NCBI GenBank assembly: GCA_047495785.1
Contig: JBLDXI010000024.1
Location: 5,394,001-5,458,000 of the forward strand
Direction of reading: 5' to 3'
DNA from: Lepidodermella squamata
Lineage: Eukaryota > Gastrotricha
DNA: 64,000 nucleotides
Part shown: in pieces, positions 1-10,357 of the stretch
Numbering within the stretch: position 1 is the first letter of the stretch
How the letters are laid out: each line of letters begins with the position of its first letter
The notes under the pieces: model-generated
What the model saw: the letters and a program-made list of their open reading frames with translations, nothing else
What the model was told of the DNA's origin: nothing
Databases searched by the model: none
Position numbers and translations under genes: made by a program

Positions 1-202
1 ATTCATGGCCGATGAATGTATCACTTACGACTGCCAGCCTGGATATGACCTTGCCCCGAGATGCAACAATTGCGCTCAATTAACTTGCAAAGACGATGGA
101 ACTTGGACATCGCCAACTTTCACTTGTGTTTGCAGCACAGCCGTCGCTAGCGGCTTTTTCGGGCCAACTCGTAACTCGGTTAAAAATGCCAGGATACCGT
201 GA
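1..202 (+). CDS. 3' end of a sushi (CCP) domain protein, cut by the left edge
   Basis: The frame is open from the window edge to a TGA at 200-202. It encodes one sushi-like module with the usual order YDC...GY...TC..DGTW....C, then a short tail ending KNARIP. The ATG at position 5 is probably internal, because the frame is open upstream of it and begins mid-domain. The tail resembles the C-terminus of the CCP protein at 5316-6515, which has AKNSRFE in the same place, so this is probably a member of the same local family. It converges on the minus-strand gene that ends at 314. Which binding partner it has cannot be told. Confidence 0.75.
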   Translation, partial: FMADECITYDCQPGYDLAPRCNNCAQLTCKDDGTWTSPTFTCVCSTAVASGFFGPTRNSVKNARIP

Positions 203-225
203 ACTTCGCCCATTCGAAATCAGTA

Positions 226-231
226 TTTATT
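226..231 (-). terminator. Polyadenylation signal AATAAA for the temptin-sushi gene
   Basis: TTTATT on the plus strand reads AATAAA on the minus strand, 83 bp past the stop at 314. It lies only 24 bp beyond the stop of the convergent plus-strand gene, so the two 3' UTRs probably overlap. Confidence 0.5.
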
Positions 232-313
232 TCATAATTTTCATAATTTACAAATCATAAAACGAGGCTTATTTATCTCTACGAGATGACAAGAAAAAAT
301 GAAGAGGTATCGA

Positions 314-3300
314 TCACACTGTACAAAATGGCGTATCGGTCCACTGAAAAATAATTGTGACTTTATAATGCTATTTTGACATATCATTTCTCACCTTGCC
401 GTCGGTATTACATAGAATGGTCGAATCGCCAACAAGTCTATAGCCGTCGTTACATTGGAAGACGAAGAATGCGCCAACTGGGAACATGGCGTTGTTGTTC
501 TGCGTTATCAGCTGCGCTATGACTTGGGCGTTCAATGGAATCATAGGCGTGGGACAACTGATGCCAGGGAAGGCGGCCGAAGGAGAGGCCATTGCAGGCG
601 CCATCTGCGGAGGAGGAAAAGGGGGTAACTGAACCCGCGGGGTGGGTAGCATAGCTGGGGCCGGCGTTGGCGGTGGAGGTAAAGGCATGTTCGTGACAGG
701 TGGTGATGGGAGTTGGGGCTGGAGAGCTGTGCCGTCCTCGCAGAAGAACACGCTTGCACTCCAGGTGCCATCTCTCAAGCATGTCATTATCCCGGTTACC
801 TTTCACATCGCAATATTCTCTAAAATTCTCTCATTCTTAAGGACTTACTTGAAATCCTGGTTCGCATTGGTATTGGATGAATTCACCAACAGCGTAAGTT
901 GCCGATGAGCTGATTGGGGCCGCATTCGCTGGAGCTCTCGGCGCTTGGCACGTCGCACCGGTTGCAGCAGCAAGAGCGTTTCTAAACCCCGATAAAACAC
1001 CCCTAGTAGTTGGCTGACACGTCATCGAGGCAGACGACCAGGTACCATCAGATCTACATTGAACAGTGCCGAAAATCGTATACCCAGCTTGACATCCGTA
1101 TTGCACGTAATCTCCTCCAGCGTACTCATCGGGGGCGAAAGATCCGGTCGAGAGGGCTCTGCTGTTACGAAGTGTCGTCGAGTAGGTTGGCAAATCGGGT
1201 GATTGGCAGTAAATTGATGGCATTGTGGTAGTTGTCGTGGTCGTTGTCGTAGTGGTGGTCGTCGTTGTAGTTGTTGCCAAGTCGCACTGCAAACACGTTT
1301 TACCGTATTTCAAGAAATGCATTATTCAACTCACCACAAAATCGCTCGCAGTCCATTGACCGTTTGTTTGGCAGGTCAGTAAAGCCGTTCCTGTAAGGCG
1401 TCCCAACCGCCCGCTTGGTGTGAATCCATTTTCACAAGCCAGTGTGATAACATCGCCAGGATTATAAGCTCCGTTTCGATTGCTGGGCGCAAAGATCGGG
1501 CAGGAATGCGCTGGATAAACTGGTTCTCCGCAAAGTATCACTAACATCAGAGAAAATGAGATTATGCGTAGATTTGGCTATACATGCTCACGCTTCTTTT
1601 GACAGTTGAAGTTCAACGGACTCCACGATCCACTTTGAAGGCAAGTAATTTGTGGCGGTCCTTGCGGCGTGAATCCATCTACGCAATCCAAAAGCAGCGT
1701 ATCACCCGCTACGTATTTGCCATTGCTACTTGGCATTGACGAAGATGGTAGGAGTCGAGAATTAGGCGGCGCAGGTGGCATGTCACACGTCACTATGAGC
1801 ATAATGGTTGGTATTCGTGTATCTTATAGCTCAGGTTACCTGGTGCCGCACGCTGGCAATCAAGAAGGCAACCTGCCCATGTCCCATCTTGTTGGCAAAC
1901 CACAGTGGCCGTGTTCCCACCGCTTGGTGGCTTCGACCCAGGGCTGCACACGAAGGTAACGCTGCGAATGCACAAATTCAACTTAGAAAACACAGCGAGC
2001 TTCAACTAACGCAAAACCTACGTGTTCCCGACGTTGTAGCGCCCATCAGGGGTCGGCTGGCTCCCACTCAAAGCCATCGACATTTCAGCGTTGTTAGGAG
2101 TGGTTGGCTTGCTGCATGTTATTAGCGGTGTGCTCCTCGTGCAGTTTAATAGGGGTCGAGTGAAGTTGCCGTTATCCTGGCACATGATGAATGGGCAGCC
2201 CTCGGCTTGGTAGCCTTCCGCACATGCCAGAGTTACTACGTCGCCAGGTGAGTAGAGGCCGCCGGTTTTCGAGCCGCTTGCGACTCTAGCCGCTGCTGGG
2301 AGATCACATGGCGCCGTGCATTGCTTAGCCCCGTTACTGTTCCCTCCCCCTGCCATGACCATAGCTGAAGCGGGTAGGGCAAGCATTCTTGAGAAAGCAG
2401 CGTGGCTGAAACTTCGAAACGATGTCGCTTGGGCCACAACTTCAATCGCCGTGCAGCTTAGAGCAGTGGTGCTCCATTCGCCACTTGGTAGGCATGTAAC
2501 TAAACCATGACCAGTCGCCCTGTAGCCTTGGTTGCATTCGTATTGGAAAAAAGCTCCGACAGGATAACGGCCATCTGTTAAGCTAGAAGGGCTAGTTGAA
2601 ACAAATGCATTCACGGGCATTGTCCGCGGTTGTGCGCATGTAACACCTAAACAGAATTTAAAAATGTATCAAATTGGGTTCATGATTTTTACCTAAAACG
2701 CCGGCTGGCGTGCAAACAGGCAGTCGAGTCCATGTCCCGTTTTGAAGACAGTAAGATCGAGGCTCTCCGCTCATTTTAAAGCCTGCTTCACATTTAAACT
2801 CGAGAAAGTCGCCGAGTGAGTAACTTTGCTCGCCCTGTCGACTTGAGGTGATTGTAAAAGCGTGACGGGGTGAATTCGGCGTTGAACACTTCTTAGCAAG
2901 TAGTAAACGGTCAGGACATATGGAGAGTAAGAAGCCATTCTTGCCAGCACATTGGGGGGCTTCTGGTGGCTCACAAATGCCAGGGTGAGATAACCGTCTG
3001 GGGTCGGTAATATGAGGCTCATTCGGCCCAGCAGGACGCCATACACAGTCAGGATCGCCGAGTTCTACAAAATGAATCGGAGCGATGAAACTTGAACGTT
3101 CAGCTCGAAATAAGTCAAACCTTGGCCATTGGTCAGTCCATCGCCGTCGCTGTCTTGCCGGCAGAGCGCGACGGTCCACATTTTGCGAACTTGGATGAAG
3201 TGTTGACCGAAGATGTTCAATTTCCCACCGCCCTCTGGTTCTTCATGACCGACTGAAACAAAATGGCTTGCATTTACCATGATTGGGTGGAAAGATGAAT

Positions 3301-3489
3301 TAGTGCACTCAAACCTCCTGACCAAGTTTTCGTCCGGTCACAGACATGCGGTACGCGGTCCCCGTTAGGTATAAGCATTTTAAAGCCAGGGTAGGCCCAT
3401 GCCGGTTGGGCAGCGAGTTGCAGTAGCGCCAAGGAAATTGCGCTTGTCGCAGCCGATATTTTATATGCAATAAGGTGATTTGTAGTCAT
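314..3489 (-). CDS. Secreted temptin-domain protein with nine sushi (CCP) domains
   Basis: Ten exons on the minus strand: 3315-3489, 3121-3252, 2693-3064, 2022-2646, 1840-1961, 1592-1792, 1335-1540, 849-1286, 395-799, 314-343. Together they make 2706 nt, 901 aa, all with GT-AG introns of 46-62 bp. A signal peptide (about residues 1-32, ending AQPAWA) is followed by a temptin-like domain: YPGFKMLIPNGD, then GVGHEEPEGGG, then DSDGDGLTNGQELGDPDCVW, which is assembled across three exons. Nine CCP modules follow, each with four cysteines and a DGTW-like motif. A run of 17 threonines separates CCP6 from CCP7, and a Pro-rich linker precedes CCP9. The last 30-bp exon supplies the final Trp and Cys of CCP9, which confirms it. 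Temptin was described as a mollusc water-borne pheromone component and related domains occur in other invertebrates. Here an extracellular adhesion or recognition role is inference. The serine protease at 3743-4947 lies just upstream on the same strand. Confidence 0.85.
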
Positions 3490-3742
3490 AATGCGTTTAC
3501 AGGACAGTTGCTATACAATGTTAGCTTAGCTTTACTAACATTGAACAAGGCTACATGCATGCATCATCACTGTTGTGGTGTAGGATGCACTGGGGCTACT
3601 TAAGAGATATAGGAAGGAGCGAGACGGGAGGCAGCAACGCCCGGTAGCGGCACACGCGTGCGTGCACCCATGTGAAAAAACACGCGGATAAGTAAACAAT
3701 TTATCACAAGCTGTTAAGTTTGTAAATAGCGCGTTTCCAAAG

Positions 3743-4947
3743 TTACTGGTTAACATTGATGATTGTGTCGATCCAAGCCCGAACAGTGCATATTCGTGTG
3801 TAAACGGCGGGATACTGGCCCCTAGCGCATCCCACTGCATTGGAGACAACTCCATCGATGGTGAAATAGCCGTCTCTGAAACACGCCAATGGCCCGCCGC
3901 TGTCGCCGGTACACGGTGCCACGCCGCCAGCTGGGTAGCCTGTACAAATCTTCGTGGATCCAATAACTTGAACGCCGACATAAGCACTCGCACAGCTCGT
4001 CGGCGATAGAACGGGAACCATTGCCTTCTTTAGTTGGGCGCTCGACGATTTCTCTTCACCTGTGAGGCCCCAGCCTGATATGATTGCCATTTCCCCAGGT
4101 TGACAAGAGGCCGCACAAGAGTCTGGTAAGCATATCGGTTTGATGGCCCATCCAATAGCGACGAGAGCCGGAGTTTCTATAGCAACAGCGGGATAAGGGT
4201 AAAAAATGTGTCTTCCTTGAAACTCCTACCTTCCATTTCAAGGATGCACACGTCGTAGTCAAGTGAAGACTCATTATACAAAGGATGCATGTTGATTTTG
4301 AAAGCCTGCGTATTGCGGCATTTTTAGTTATCTAACAAAGCAGTTGAAACACTAACTTTTATTCGGAGCATGGCTGAGTCCTTTAATCGTGTTAGATTGT
4401 GAGCACCATAATGCACGGTTACATCTCGTGGATCGTCGGTATATGCACAGCAGTGGGCAGCCGTAATTACAAAACGCGTTGAATCAATTACCGAACCTCC
4501 TATGAATCGAATTGAGCTCTCTTTTCAGGAATAGCAAAACACTCACCGCAATGCGAGACAGTTGTTGGTCTACGAAACACCAGATAAACTTGCCAAGGGA
4601 ACTCATGTTTCGCAGCATCTTTATGAACAAATTGAACGACATTGAAAGCAATCAACTGATTTGCCACTACTAACCGATGCCGCCGACAATTGAGCTTGCA
4701 GCGTTCCAGTACCTCGTGTGGCCGCAAGCAGACCCATTCGGTGGAGATTTAGCGGTAACGCCGTACTGGATTGCAGCCTTTGGCGAGGGTCTGCAAGTTC
4801 GCAACATATGAAAAATCCTCCTGCTACATCAGTGAAAAATGAATGTTCAGACCTAATGGTAGCTGGCTGTGTTCGACGGCTCCCCCTGTACGTAGTGCAT
4901 GCTTCCGTCAGCGTAATCATAACGTAGATGAGGATAACGACAATCAT
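3743..4947 (-). CDS. Secreted chymotrypsin-fold (S1) serine protease
   Basis: Exons: first exon from 4947 to either 4892 or 4853 (two in-phase donors, giving 305 or 318 aa), then 4675-4790, 4547-4618, 4357-4520, 4230-4305 and 3743-4176. The start gives a signal peptide (MIVVILIYVMITLTEA). The activation site reads SIVGG. The catalytic triad is complete: His in ITAAHCC, Asp in LDYDVCIL, Ser in GDSGGP. The residue six before the catalytic Ser (position 189 by chymotrypsin numbering) is Ala in APCTGDSGG, not the Asp of trypsin, so cleavage after Lys or Arg is unlikely and a chymotrypsin- or elastase-like preference is inferred. It is embedded among sushi-protein genes on the same strand, an arrangement reminiscent of complement or clotting loci, but no CCP is fused to it. 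Confidence 0.85.
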
Positions 4948-5315
4948 CTGTCTTCTTTTGGGTTAAAAACCTCTTTTCACCTGCAGGTTCCTTCAATTTT
5001 AAATTGGGCAACAGCAATGGATGCTATATTTGCTCGTGAGATAAACACCAACTTGCCGCAGGTACACTTGCACGAGTAGTGTATACGCAACAAACAAGTT
5101 ACCCATGACTACGCGTGACTTACTCTGAGCAATTTTATTGCTTTATCGCCGTGTGAGGCAGTTTACTTAGACGAACACTAGTTAAAAGTTAAAACGGTAC
5201 AAAATAATGACAGCCAGGTTTTAGAGTTCATGCCAGGAACAGCTATTTCTCGTCATTTGAGCGGAAAAATGAGTTCACAAGCTGGTCAAAATTCTTGATT
5301 TTTGGCGGCCTAAAT
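4948..5315. other. Intergenic stretch between protease and CCP gene
   Basis: Apart from the polyadenylation signal at 5134-5139 I see no coding signal or RNA gene. It must hold the protease promoter and the 3' UTR of the upstream CCP gene. Confidence 0.5.
5134..5139 (-). terminator. Polyadenylation signal AATAAA for the four-CCP gene
   Basis: AATAAA on the minus strand, about 177 bp past the stop codon at 5316-5318. Confidence 0.4.
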
Positions 5316-6515
5316 TCATGGCTCATAGCCGAGCTCAAATCTTGAGTTTTTAGCAGCGGAGCGGACGTTGTTGCTTCCTGCTGATAGGCGGTTGCACACG
5401 GGTGGCGGTGAGCTCCATTTGCCTCCAGTCGAGCAGAAAACTGTCTTCTCGCCGGTCATACCGTAGTCGAGGATGCAGTCGTAAGTGATGTAAGAGCCAA
5501 GTTGGAAGCGATTAGCTGACTGAGGACGCGACTGCTCAACAATATCTAGAAATTAAAAGCAACATCAGAAAGAGAGGAAATTCCGGAAAGAAGTCGACTT
5601 ACATGCGTTTTCTGGCGTTGGAGGAGCGATGCAGGCGTGGGCATTGGATCCTGCGCTTGAAGCTCCGCCCATCGCAGCGTCGAAGCCACTTTTTGGCCGA
5701 TTGCTTTCGGCCTGCTGGGCCATCTTCTGCACCGGTGATTTCTGGCAAATCGGCAATTGACCGGACCATGTACCGTCCGGCTGGCAAGTCACAGCATCGT
5801 CGCCACTCGTCAACTCGAAGCCCTCATCACACGCATACTTGATAAAATCGTCCGCCTCGTACTGGCGGATAGCAGATGGCGGTTGTTGCTGCTTTTGCTG
5901 AGCTGGCTGGCCAACAATGTGTGCGTTACGCGGTGTTTCTGGCTCGAAACACCGCTTCGTGGTTGAACGCTGGAGATTCGCGACACTCCCACTAACGCGT
6001 GGTGAATTACGGCGGCAGGTCGGCAGTTCGTCAGACCAGAATCCCGAGGGATGGCACAATAGCCGGCCAGTTTCACCTTCGTCGAACGCATAGCCATCGT
6101 GGCATTCGAACAGGATGTAGTCGCCGGACAGAAAACGGTCATCGTGGGACTTTTGATCGGCGATGAACGCATTTTCGGGGGTTACAGGGGTTTCACATTG
6201 TTTAGCGTTCGAACGGCGTCGGCAGAAACCTACGCCGCCGGCGGTCCAAAACCCGCGACCAGAGCATGTCGAAGCATCATCGCCGACCAATTCGTATCCC
6301 TGCGGGCATGTGACGTGGATAATTGTTCCGGGTGGGTAGTCGAGCGATGCGCTTTGGCAGAAAGCGTTAGCTGAGCTAGCGGCCTCGTAACCTGCCGGCG
6401 AGTCTGATTGCCGCTGGGCGGCTGCTGCCTGTTCGGCGCCGTTGAAAAACACCATAGCGGCGTGCGATTTGGCGACGCCGAGAACCGTCACCACATACAA
6501 CGCGGCGACGATCAT
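5316..6515 (-). CDS. Secreted protein with four sushi (CCP) domains
   Basis: Two exons, 5603-6515 and 5316-5545, separated by a 57-bp intron; 1143 nt, 380 aa. A signal peptide (about residues 1-19) is followed by a short N-terminal CCP of the type PPGTIIHVTCPQGYELVG..., shared with the genes at 7159, 8066 and 11730. Three full CCP modules follow, each beginning with a Cys and TPENA or TPRNA motif. The protein ends in a short basic tail. There is no transmembrane segment. Members of this local family differ in CCP number, as expected from tandem duplication and divergence. An extracellular binding function is inferred from the domain only. Confidence 0.85.
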
Positions 6516-7158
6516 TTGCGATGATCAAAAAGTTTGTTGCAGTGAAGTTGAACGAAATGAGAAATGCAGAATCGCGGATGTAAGCGCGTGTTTTCTGTTC
6601 CGTGGTATTTTTGTTGTTGTCGCACGTCGCAAGTGTTTAGGACCGCGCGCGCCTTTGTTCGGTCACGGCTGTCGCAAAATATTGTCGCAGAATTGCTGCT
6701 ACGCTGGTGTGTTATTTTGCGAAAACGCTCGCGTGTTTGCTTCGACAGCGTGGCTCGGCAACACGTTCGTGGATCAGCCGTTGTCAGAAAATTTCAGAAA
6801 AACATCATCCGCTACTTGAGAAGGCTGAAATATTTTAGACACATTGAAAAAACGCTCCGTGCACGTTTTCGTGTGGCAGCATATATGTGTTCACTTGATG
6901 TCCCTGATGCTAAAACCAGAATACCTTGTGGCTAAGAATTCTCGACTTAGGCGGCTGACGCAAAAGAGTCCCCTGTGCAGAAAGTCGCGCATTTTTATTA
7001 TCGTCCCCGAAAATTTTGATATTTCATGCCATTTTTGGCGAGCAGCAGACGAATGACAGAACTAGCAATCGACCAATCGAGCGAAACAAAGCCCAACGGA
7101 ACAAAAATTATTTGTAGAGGGGGTATTAGCTAGTAATCATCAACTCGGATATCTGTGA
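6516..7158. other. Intergenic stretch, no gene seen
   Basis: Upstream region of the four-CCP gene and 3' flank of the small CCP gene. A minus-strand AATAAA at 6994-6999 could serve the latter. Plus-strand open frames here are short, overlap one another and match nothing I recognise. Confidence 0.4.
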
Positions 7159-7801
7159 TTAGCACCGGGCTATTCGGTTGTCAATAAAATAGTAGCCAAT
7201 ATCGCAACTGGGCGTTGGGAACGACCATCTGCCGTCTTTCAGGCAAGTCAGTGTTGCGAAGCCTTTCAGGATGTAGCAGAATGAACATGAATAGCGAATG
7301 GTACCACCCACTTCGAAGCGCACTTCGTTGCCGGTCTCGTTCATCAGACCCGTGTGGGTGATTATGAAGCCGTTCTTCGGGGTAGGCGGAGCTAAACAGC
7401 CAGGCCTCCGGACAACTATAAGAAAATAGTATGGTAAAACACCACTAAATGGCGCTAAGTTTGAAATGGCGCTTACTTTTCTGGCACACTCCCAGTGCAC
7501 CGCCATTCCACGTGTAGTTCTGATCGCACGTCACAAGGGACGGGCCTAAGAGTTCGTAACCTTCCGGGCACCTGACTTCAATGATTGTACCACGTGGGAA
7601 AAACCGATCAGCGCTGCAGCTGCCTGGCCCAGTGTCATTCGTCCGATTCATCATCAGCATCGTGTAGTTGACAGTTGTAGTTCGCTTGTAGCGATGAGCT
7701 GACACTAGATGATGGCCATTTTCAATGAGTAAAGCGAAGAGACAAGAGATCGAAATCGCAACTAGACAACGCAAGTTGTTACCGCCCGAGTGGCGATGCA
7801 T
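7159..7801 (-). CDS. Small secreted two-CCP protein with conserved Cys-ending tail (left copy of head-to-head pair)
   Basis: Exons 7477-7801 and 7159-7415, 61-bp intron, 582 nt, 193 aa. A signal peptide is followed by a Thr/Asn-rich stretch with NRTNDT-type glycosylation sites. Next is the short CCP (FPRGTIIEVRCPEGYELLG...WNGGALGVC), then a second CCP with an extra cysteine (CSFCYILKGF). The C-terminus is GYYFIDNRIARC and ends on Cys. It is a clear paralogue of the gene at 8066-8708 on the other strand, with the same intron position and phase. The function is unknown. The extra and terminal cysteines could form a disulfide, which is inference. Confidence 0.85.
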
Positions 7802-8065
7802 CTTACTAACTATATTGCGAAAAACCAGGAAGTTGCTAAGACTGACGAGCTCATCGAGCGCCCGATGCTGAAATGCACTAACGCCCTGAAATCCGAGCGC
7901 GAGTAAATATTAAAAAATCTCTCATTTTTTGCGCAAATACTGCAGAACGTGCCGCTTTCGCGTTGGAGGTGTGAACGAGGTCACGCGTAAATCTGCGGGT
8001 TTTGCGGTTTCTTCGCGCATTTGCGTGTTATTTTGCGCAGGTGAATTTCCTCCAGCCGAAACGAA
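7802..8065. promoter_or_regulatory. Shared 264-bp region between head-to-head CCP paralogues
   Basis: The two start codons (7801 minus, 8066 plus) face away from each other across 264 bp, so the promoters must overlap or be shared. I see no strong TATA box and name no binding sites. Confidence 0.5.
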
Positions 8066-8708
8066 ATGCACCAGCTGCTACTGCTCTTCCTAATCGAAGT
8101 GATACTTGTCGGCGCGCACCGATACAGAACTTACTTTCCGACAACAACCGCCGTATCAACAACCTCTGGTTATGACAACTCAACATCTTCGGCAGTCCAG
8201 TACTGGCAGCCGCCGAAAAAGCAGTGCAATGTGTACCGGCAATATCCGAGAGGGACTACTATTACCATCCGCTGCCCTGAAGGCTACGAACTCTTAGGAA
8301 GTTCATATGTCACATGTGGCGGGAACGCGGATCAGCCTAACTGGAATGGCGGCGCCTTACCTGCCTGTCGCAAGAGTAAGTCTCAACACTCTGGCGTTTT
8401 ACACTATAATTGACTTGTTTTTCGCAGTCGTGCCTAAACCAGGATGTGTTGCTCTACCCCCGCCTAAAGGCGGTTTTATCATTGAGCACAACGGTTTAAT
8501 CGGGAACAGGACTAACATTATCGGCTTGTATGGCCCAGAAGAGGTGCGATTCGAAGTGGGCGGTTGGGTCAGGTATTCCTGTGGATTCTGCCACATCCTA
8601 AAAGGCTTCGGTCAGCTTACATGCCGCAAGGATGGTACGTGGGACTACCCACTGCCTTACTGCCAAAAGGGCTACTACTTTGTGAGCGGTCGTATTGCAC
8701 GCTGCTGA
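8066..8708 (+). CDS. Small secreted two-CCP protein with conserved Cys-ending tail (right copy of head-to-head pair)
   Basis: Exons 8066-8375 and 8428-8708, 52-bp intron, 591 nt, 196 aa. It has a signal peptide (MHQLLLLFLIEVILVGA) and a Thr/Ser-rich stretch. The short CCP reads YPRGTTITIRCPEGYELLG...NGGALPAC. The second CCP carries the extra Cys (CGFCHILKGF). The C-terminus GYYFVSGRIARC again ends on Cys. The EVRFEVGG motif before the second CCP core is identical to that of the 7159-7801 gene. The pair arose by inverted duplication. The two second exons differ by a short insertion in this copy (IIGLYGP). Confidence 0.88.
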
Positions 8709-9193
8709 GATATACATATGCATTTTTGCACAACTTCGGCTCAAAAAATATTTATTCAAAAAACGAGACATTATAATTCGCTCTTGTTTCAAAACCTCGA
8801 TCTTTGATCGTAAAAATTTCACTTGTCATTCAATTAACATTTCGTTGTTGGAATCTATTATTATCGCGTTTATCGCTCAGCCCTAAAAGGGATGCAATAA
8901 ATCTGAATCCAGTTGTTTACGGGATTAAAATAATAAAATTTGCTTTTAGAATGTGCTGTGTGTTGTTTTCTTGTCACACCGAACAAACAAACATTGATTT
9001 CTACGCATAAGTTTTAGCTGCTGTTTTTTTGCTGTCAAGCGTCGCGCTATGAGCAAACAACTAAGCGTGGGCGCATCCTACAAGAATGGCGTAGGATTGA
9101 ATTTGGTTAGTTTTTTGTCAACTACTGTCTCAAGCAAACACAACGCTGCTTCCCATGTTGTGACACAATTTTCTGACAGGAAAATTAAGCGCC
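8709..9193. other. Intergenic stretch with 3' UTR
   Basis: Holds the 3' UTR of the CCP gene, with its AATAAA at 8896-8901, and the promoter of the Cys-rich gene at 9194. AT-rich, no other gene seen. Confidence 0.4.
8896..8901 (+). terminator. Polyadenylation signal AATAAA
   Basis: About 190 bp past the stop of the plus-strand CCP gene. Confidence 0.5.
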
Positions 9194-9959
9194 ATGCAAA
9201 GCGGAGTGATCCCAACTTTCTTTTTGTTATGCATTTTGGGTAACACATCAGCTCAGAATGCAGCACCTACTTCTAACACACAGAATGATTTGTTGCGAAC
9301 ATTGCAAATGCTCCTCTTGATGGGCAATGCGGCACCGGGCAGTGATCAAAACTTGACGAGCAAAGCCGTAGTTGGCTATTTGAACAACTACTTTCGCAAC
9401 GTATCCTCGGCTGGCCACCAAGCGAAAATGGCACCGGCATCTGCTCCTATGGAGTCACAAGTTAAACGCTGCAATGTTTGTCCCAATGCTAAATGTCCGG
9501 TAAGTTCGTCATCCGACACAAGAGAACTTAATTTTATGATTCGTTCCAACGTGATTAGGTATGCTTGAATGCTCCATCTACTTCGACTATTATACCGGCT
9601 GCTGGTGATCGGAATGCTAAGAAAATGGCCCCGGGAAATCAGGAAATATTATTGAGCCCAGAGGACTCGGCTAAAACTGTGCGTTGTGGAAACATTCTTT
9701 AATTAGATTTTAGATCTGCTCTTGTTTAAAAGTGTCTGGAATGCTGTCCATCGAGTTGCGTTAGCAGTGACATCGACTGTCAAGACTGCGTCCGTTTCGA
9801 CGAAAGCATTTTCAGCAACTGCACTGATTTGGATTCTGACTACGTGGTAAATTCTTGAATTGGATATAATCTATCCAAGCATATTAATTTGTGTTTATTT
9901 TATCCCAACAGTTTACCAGACGTCTAGCAGCTATCAGTTGCTCTTGGCCGCGTGATTGA
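9194..9959 (+). CDS. Small cysteine-rich secreted protein, unrecognised family (copy 1)
   Basis: Exons 9194-9499, 9559-9678, 9733-9846 and 9912-9959; 588 nt, 195 aa. A signal peptide (ends GNTSAQ) is followed by a leucine-rich helix (LLRTLQMLLLMG), an NLTSKAVVGYLNNYF segment, and a first Cys module (CNVCPNAKCPVC) split by intron 1. The 114-nt exon 3 encodes a 38-residue module with cysteines spaced C-x2-CC-x3-C-x6-C-x2-C-x10-C. The short last exon has one more Cys (AISC). The next gene (10358-11413) shares the signal peptide, Leu-rich helix, SKA..Y.N segment, an exon of identical length and the Cys spacing. I do not recognise the family. A secreted, disulfide-rich ligand or structural protein is a guess. 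Confidence 0.8.
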
Positions 9960-9973
9960 AATGTTGCAATTTG

Positions 9974-9979
9974 AATAAA
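9974..9979 (+). terminator. Polyadenylation signal AATAAA
   Basis: Starts 15 bp after the stop codon of the Cys-rich gene, so the 3' UTR is very short. Confidence 0.6.
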
Positions 9980-10357
9980 TAAAATAAGTGGAAGGAGTGA
10001 ATAAACGCATTTTTGTTAGCATTTGAGGCAGAGGATGATCTACAAGAAAGACAAGTAGAGAGTGCACACGTTTATCAAACAGTTGAGCGGGACAAACGTG
10101 TTGGGTAGGCTTCATCCCGATGAAAGACAAGAAAGAACAGTAAAGACTGTTGGTAGAGAAGTATACGAATGTTTGTTCACATCGCCGATGTTCTGCAGTA
10201 ATGTTGCATTAACATTGTCCAGACATCGCACTAAGCTGCAGTGCAGCCTGCAAAGAAAAGATAAACATTTGTAGTGTTTTTCACAACAGTGTGCGGTTTG
10301 ATGCGACACTTCAATTTTATAATAAATCCGCATCCAAGACACAGTCAGTGCAAATTC
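9980..10357. other. Intergenic stretch between the two Cys-rich genes
   Basis: About 380 bp without coding similarity. It presumably contains the promoter of the second copy. Confidence 0.4.

Noticed and set aside
6442-7056. Overlapping plus-strand open frames between the CCP genes
   Set aside because: Composition and frame overlap look random; no signal peptide, domain or splice pattern.
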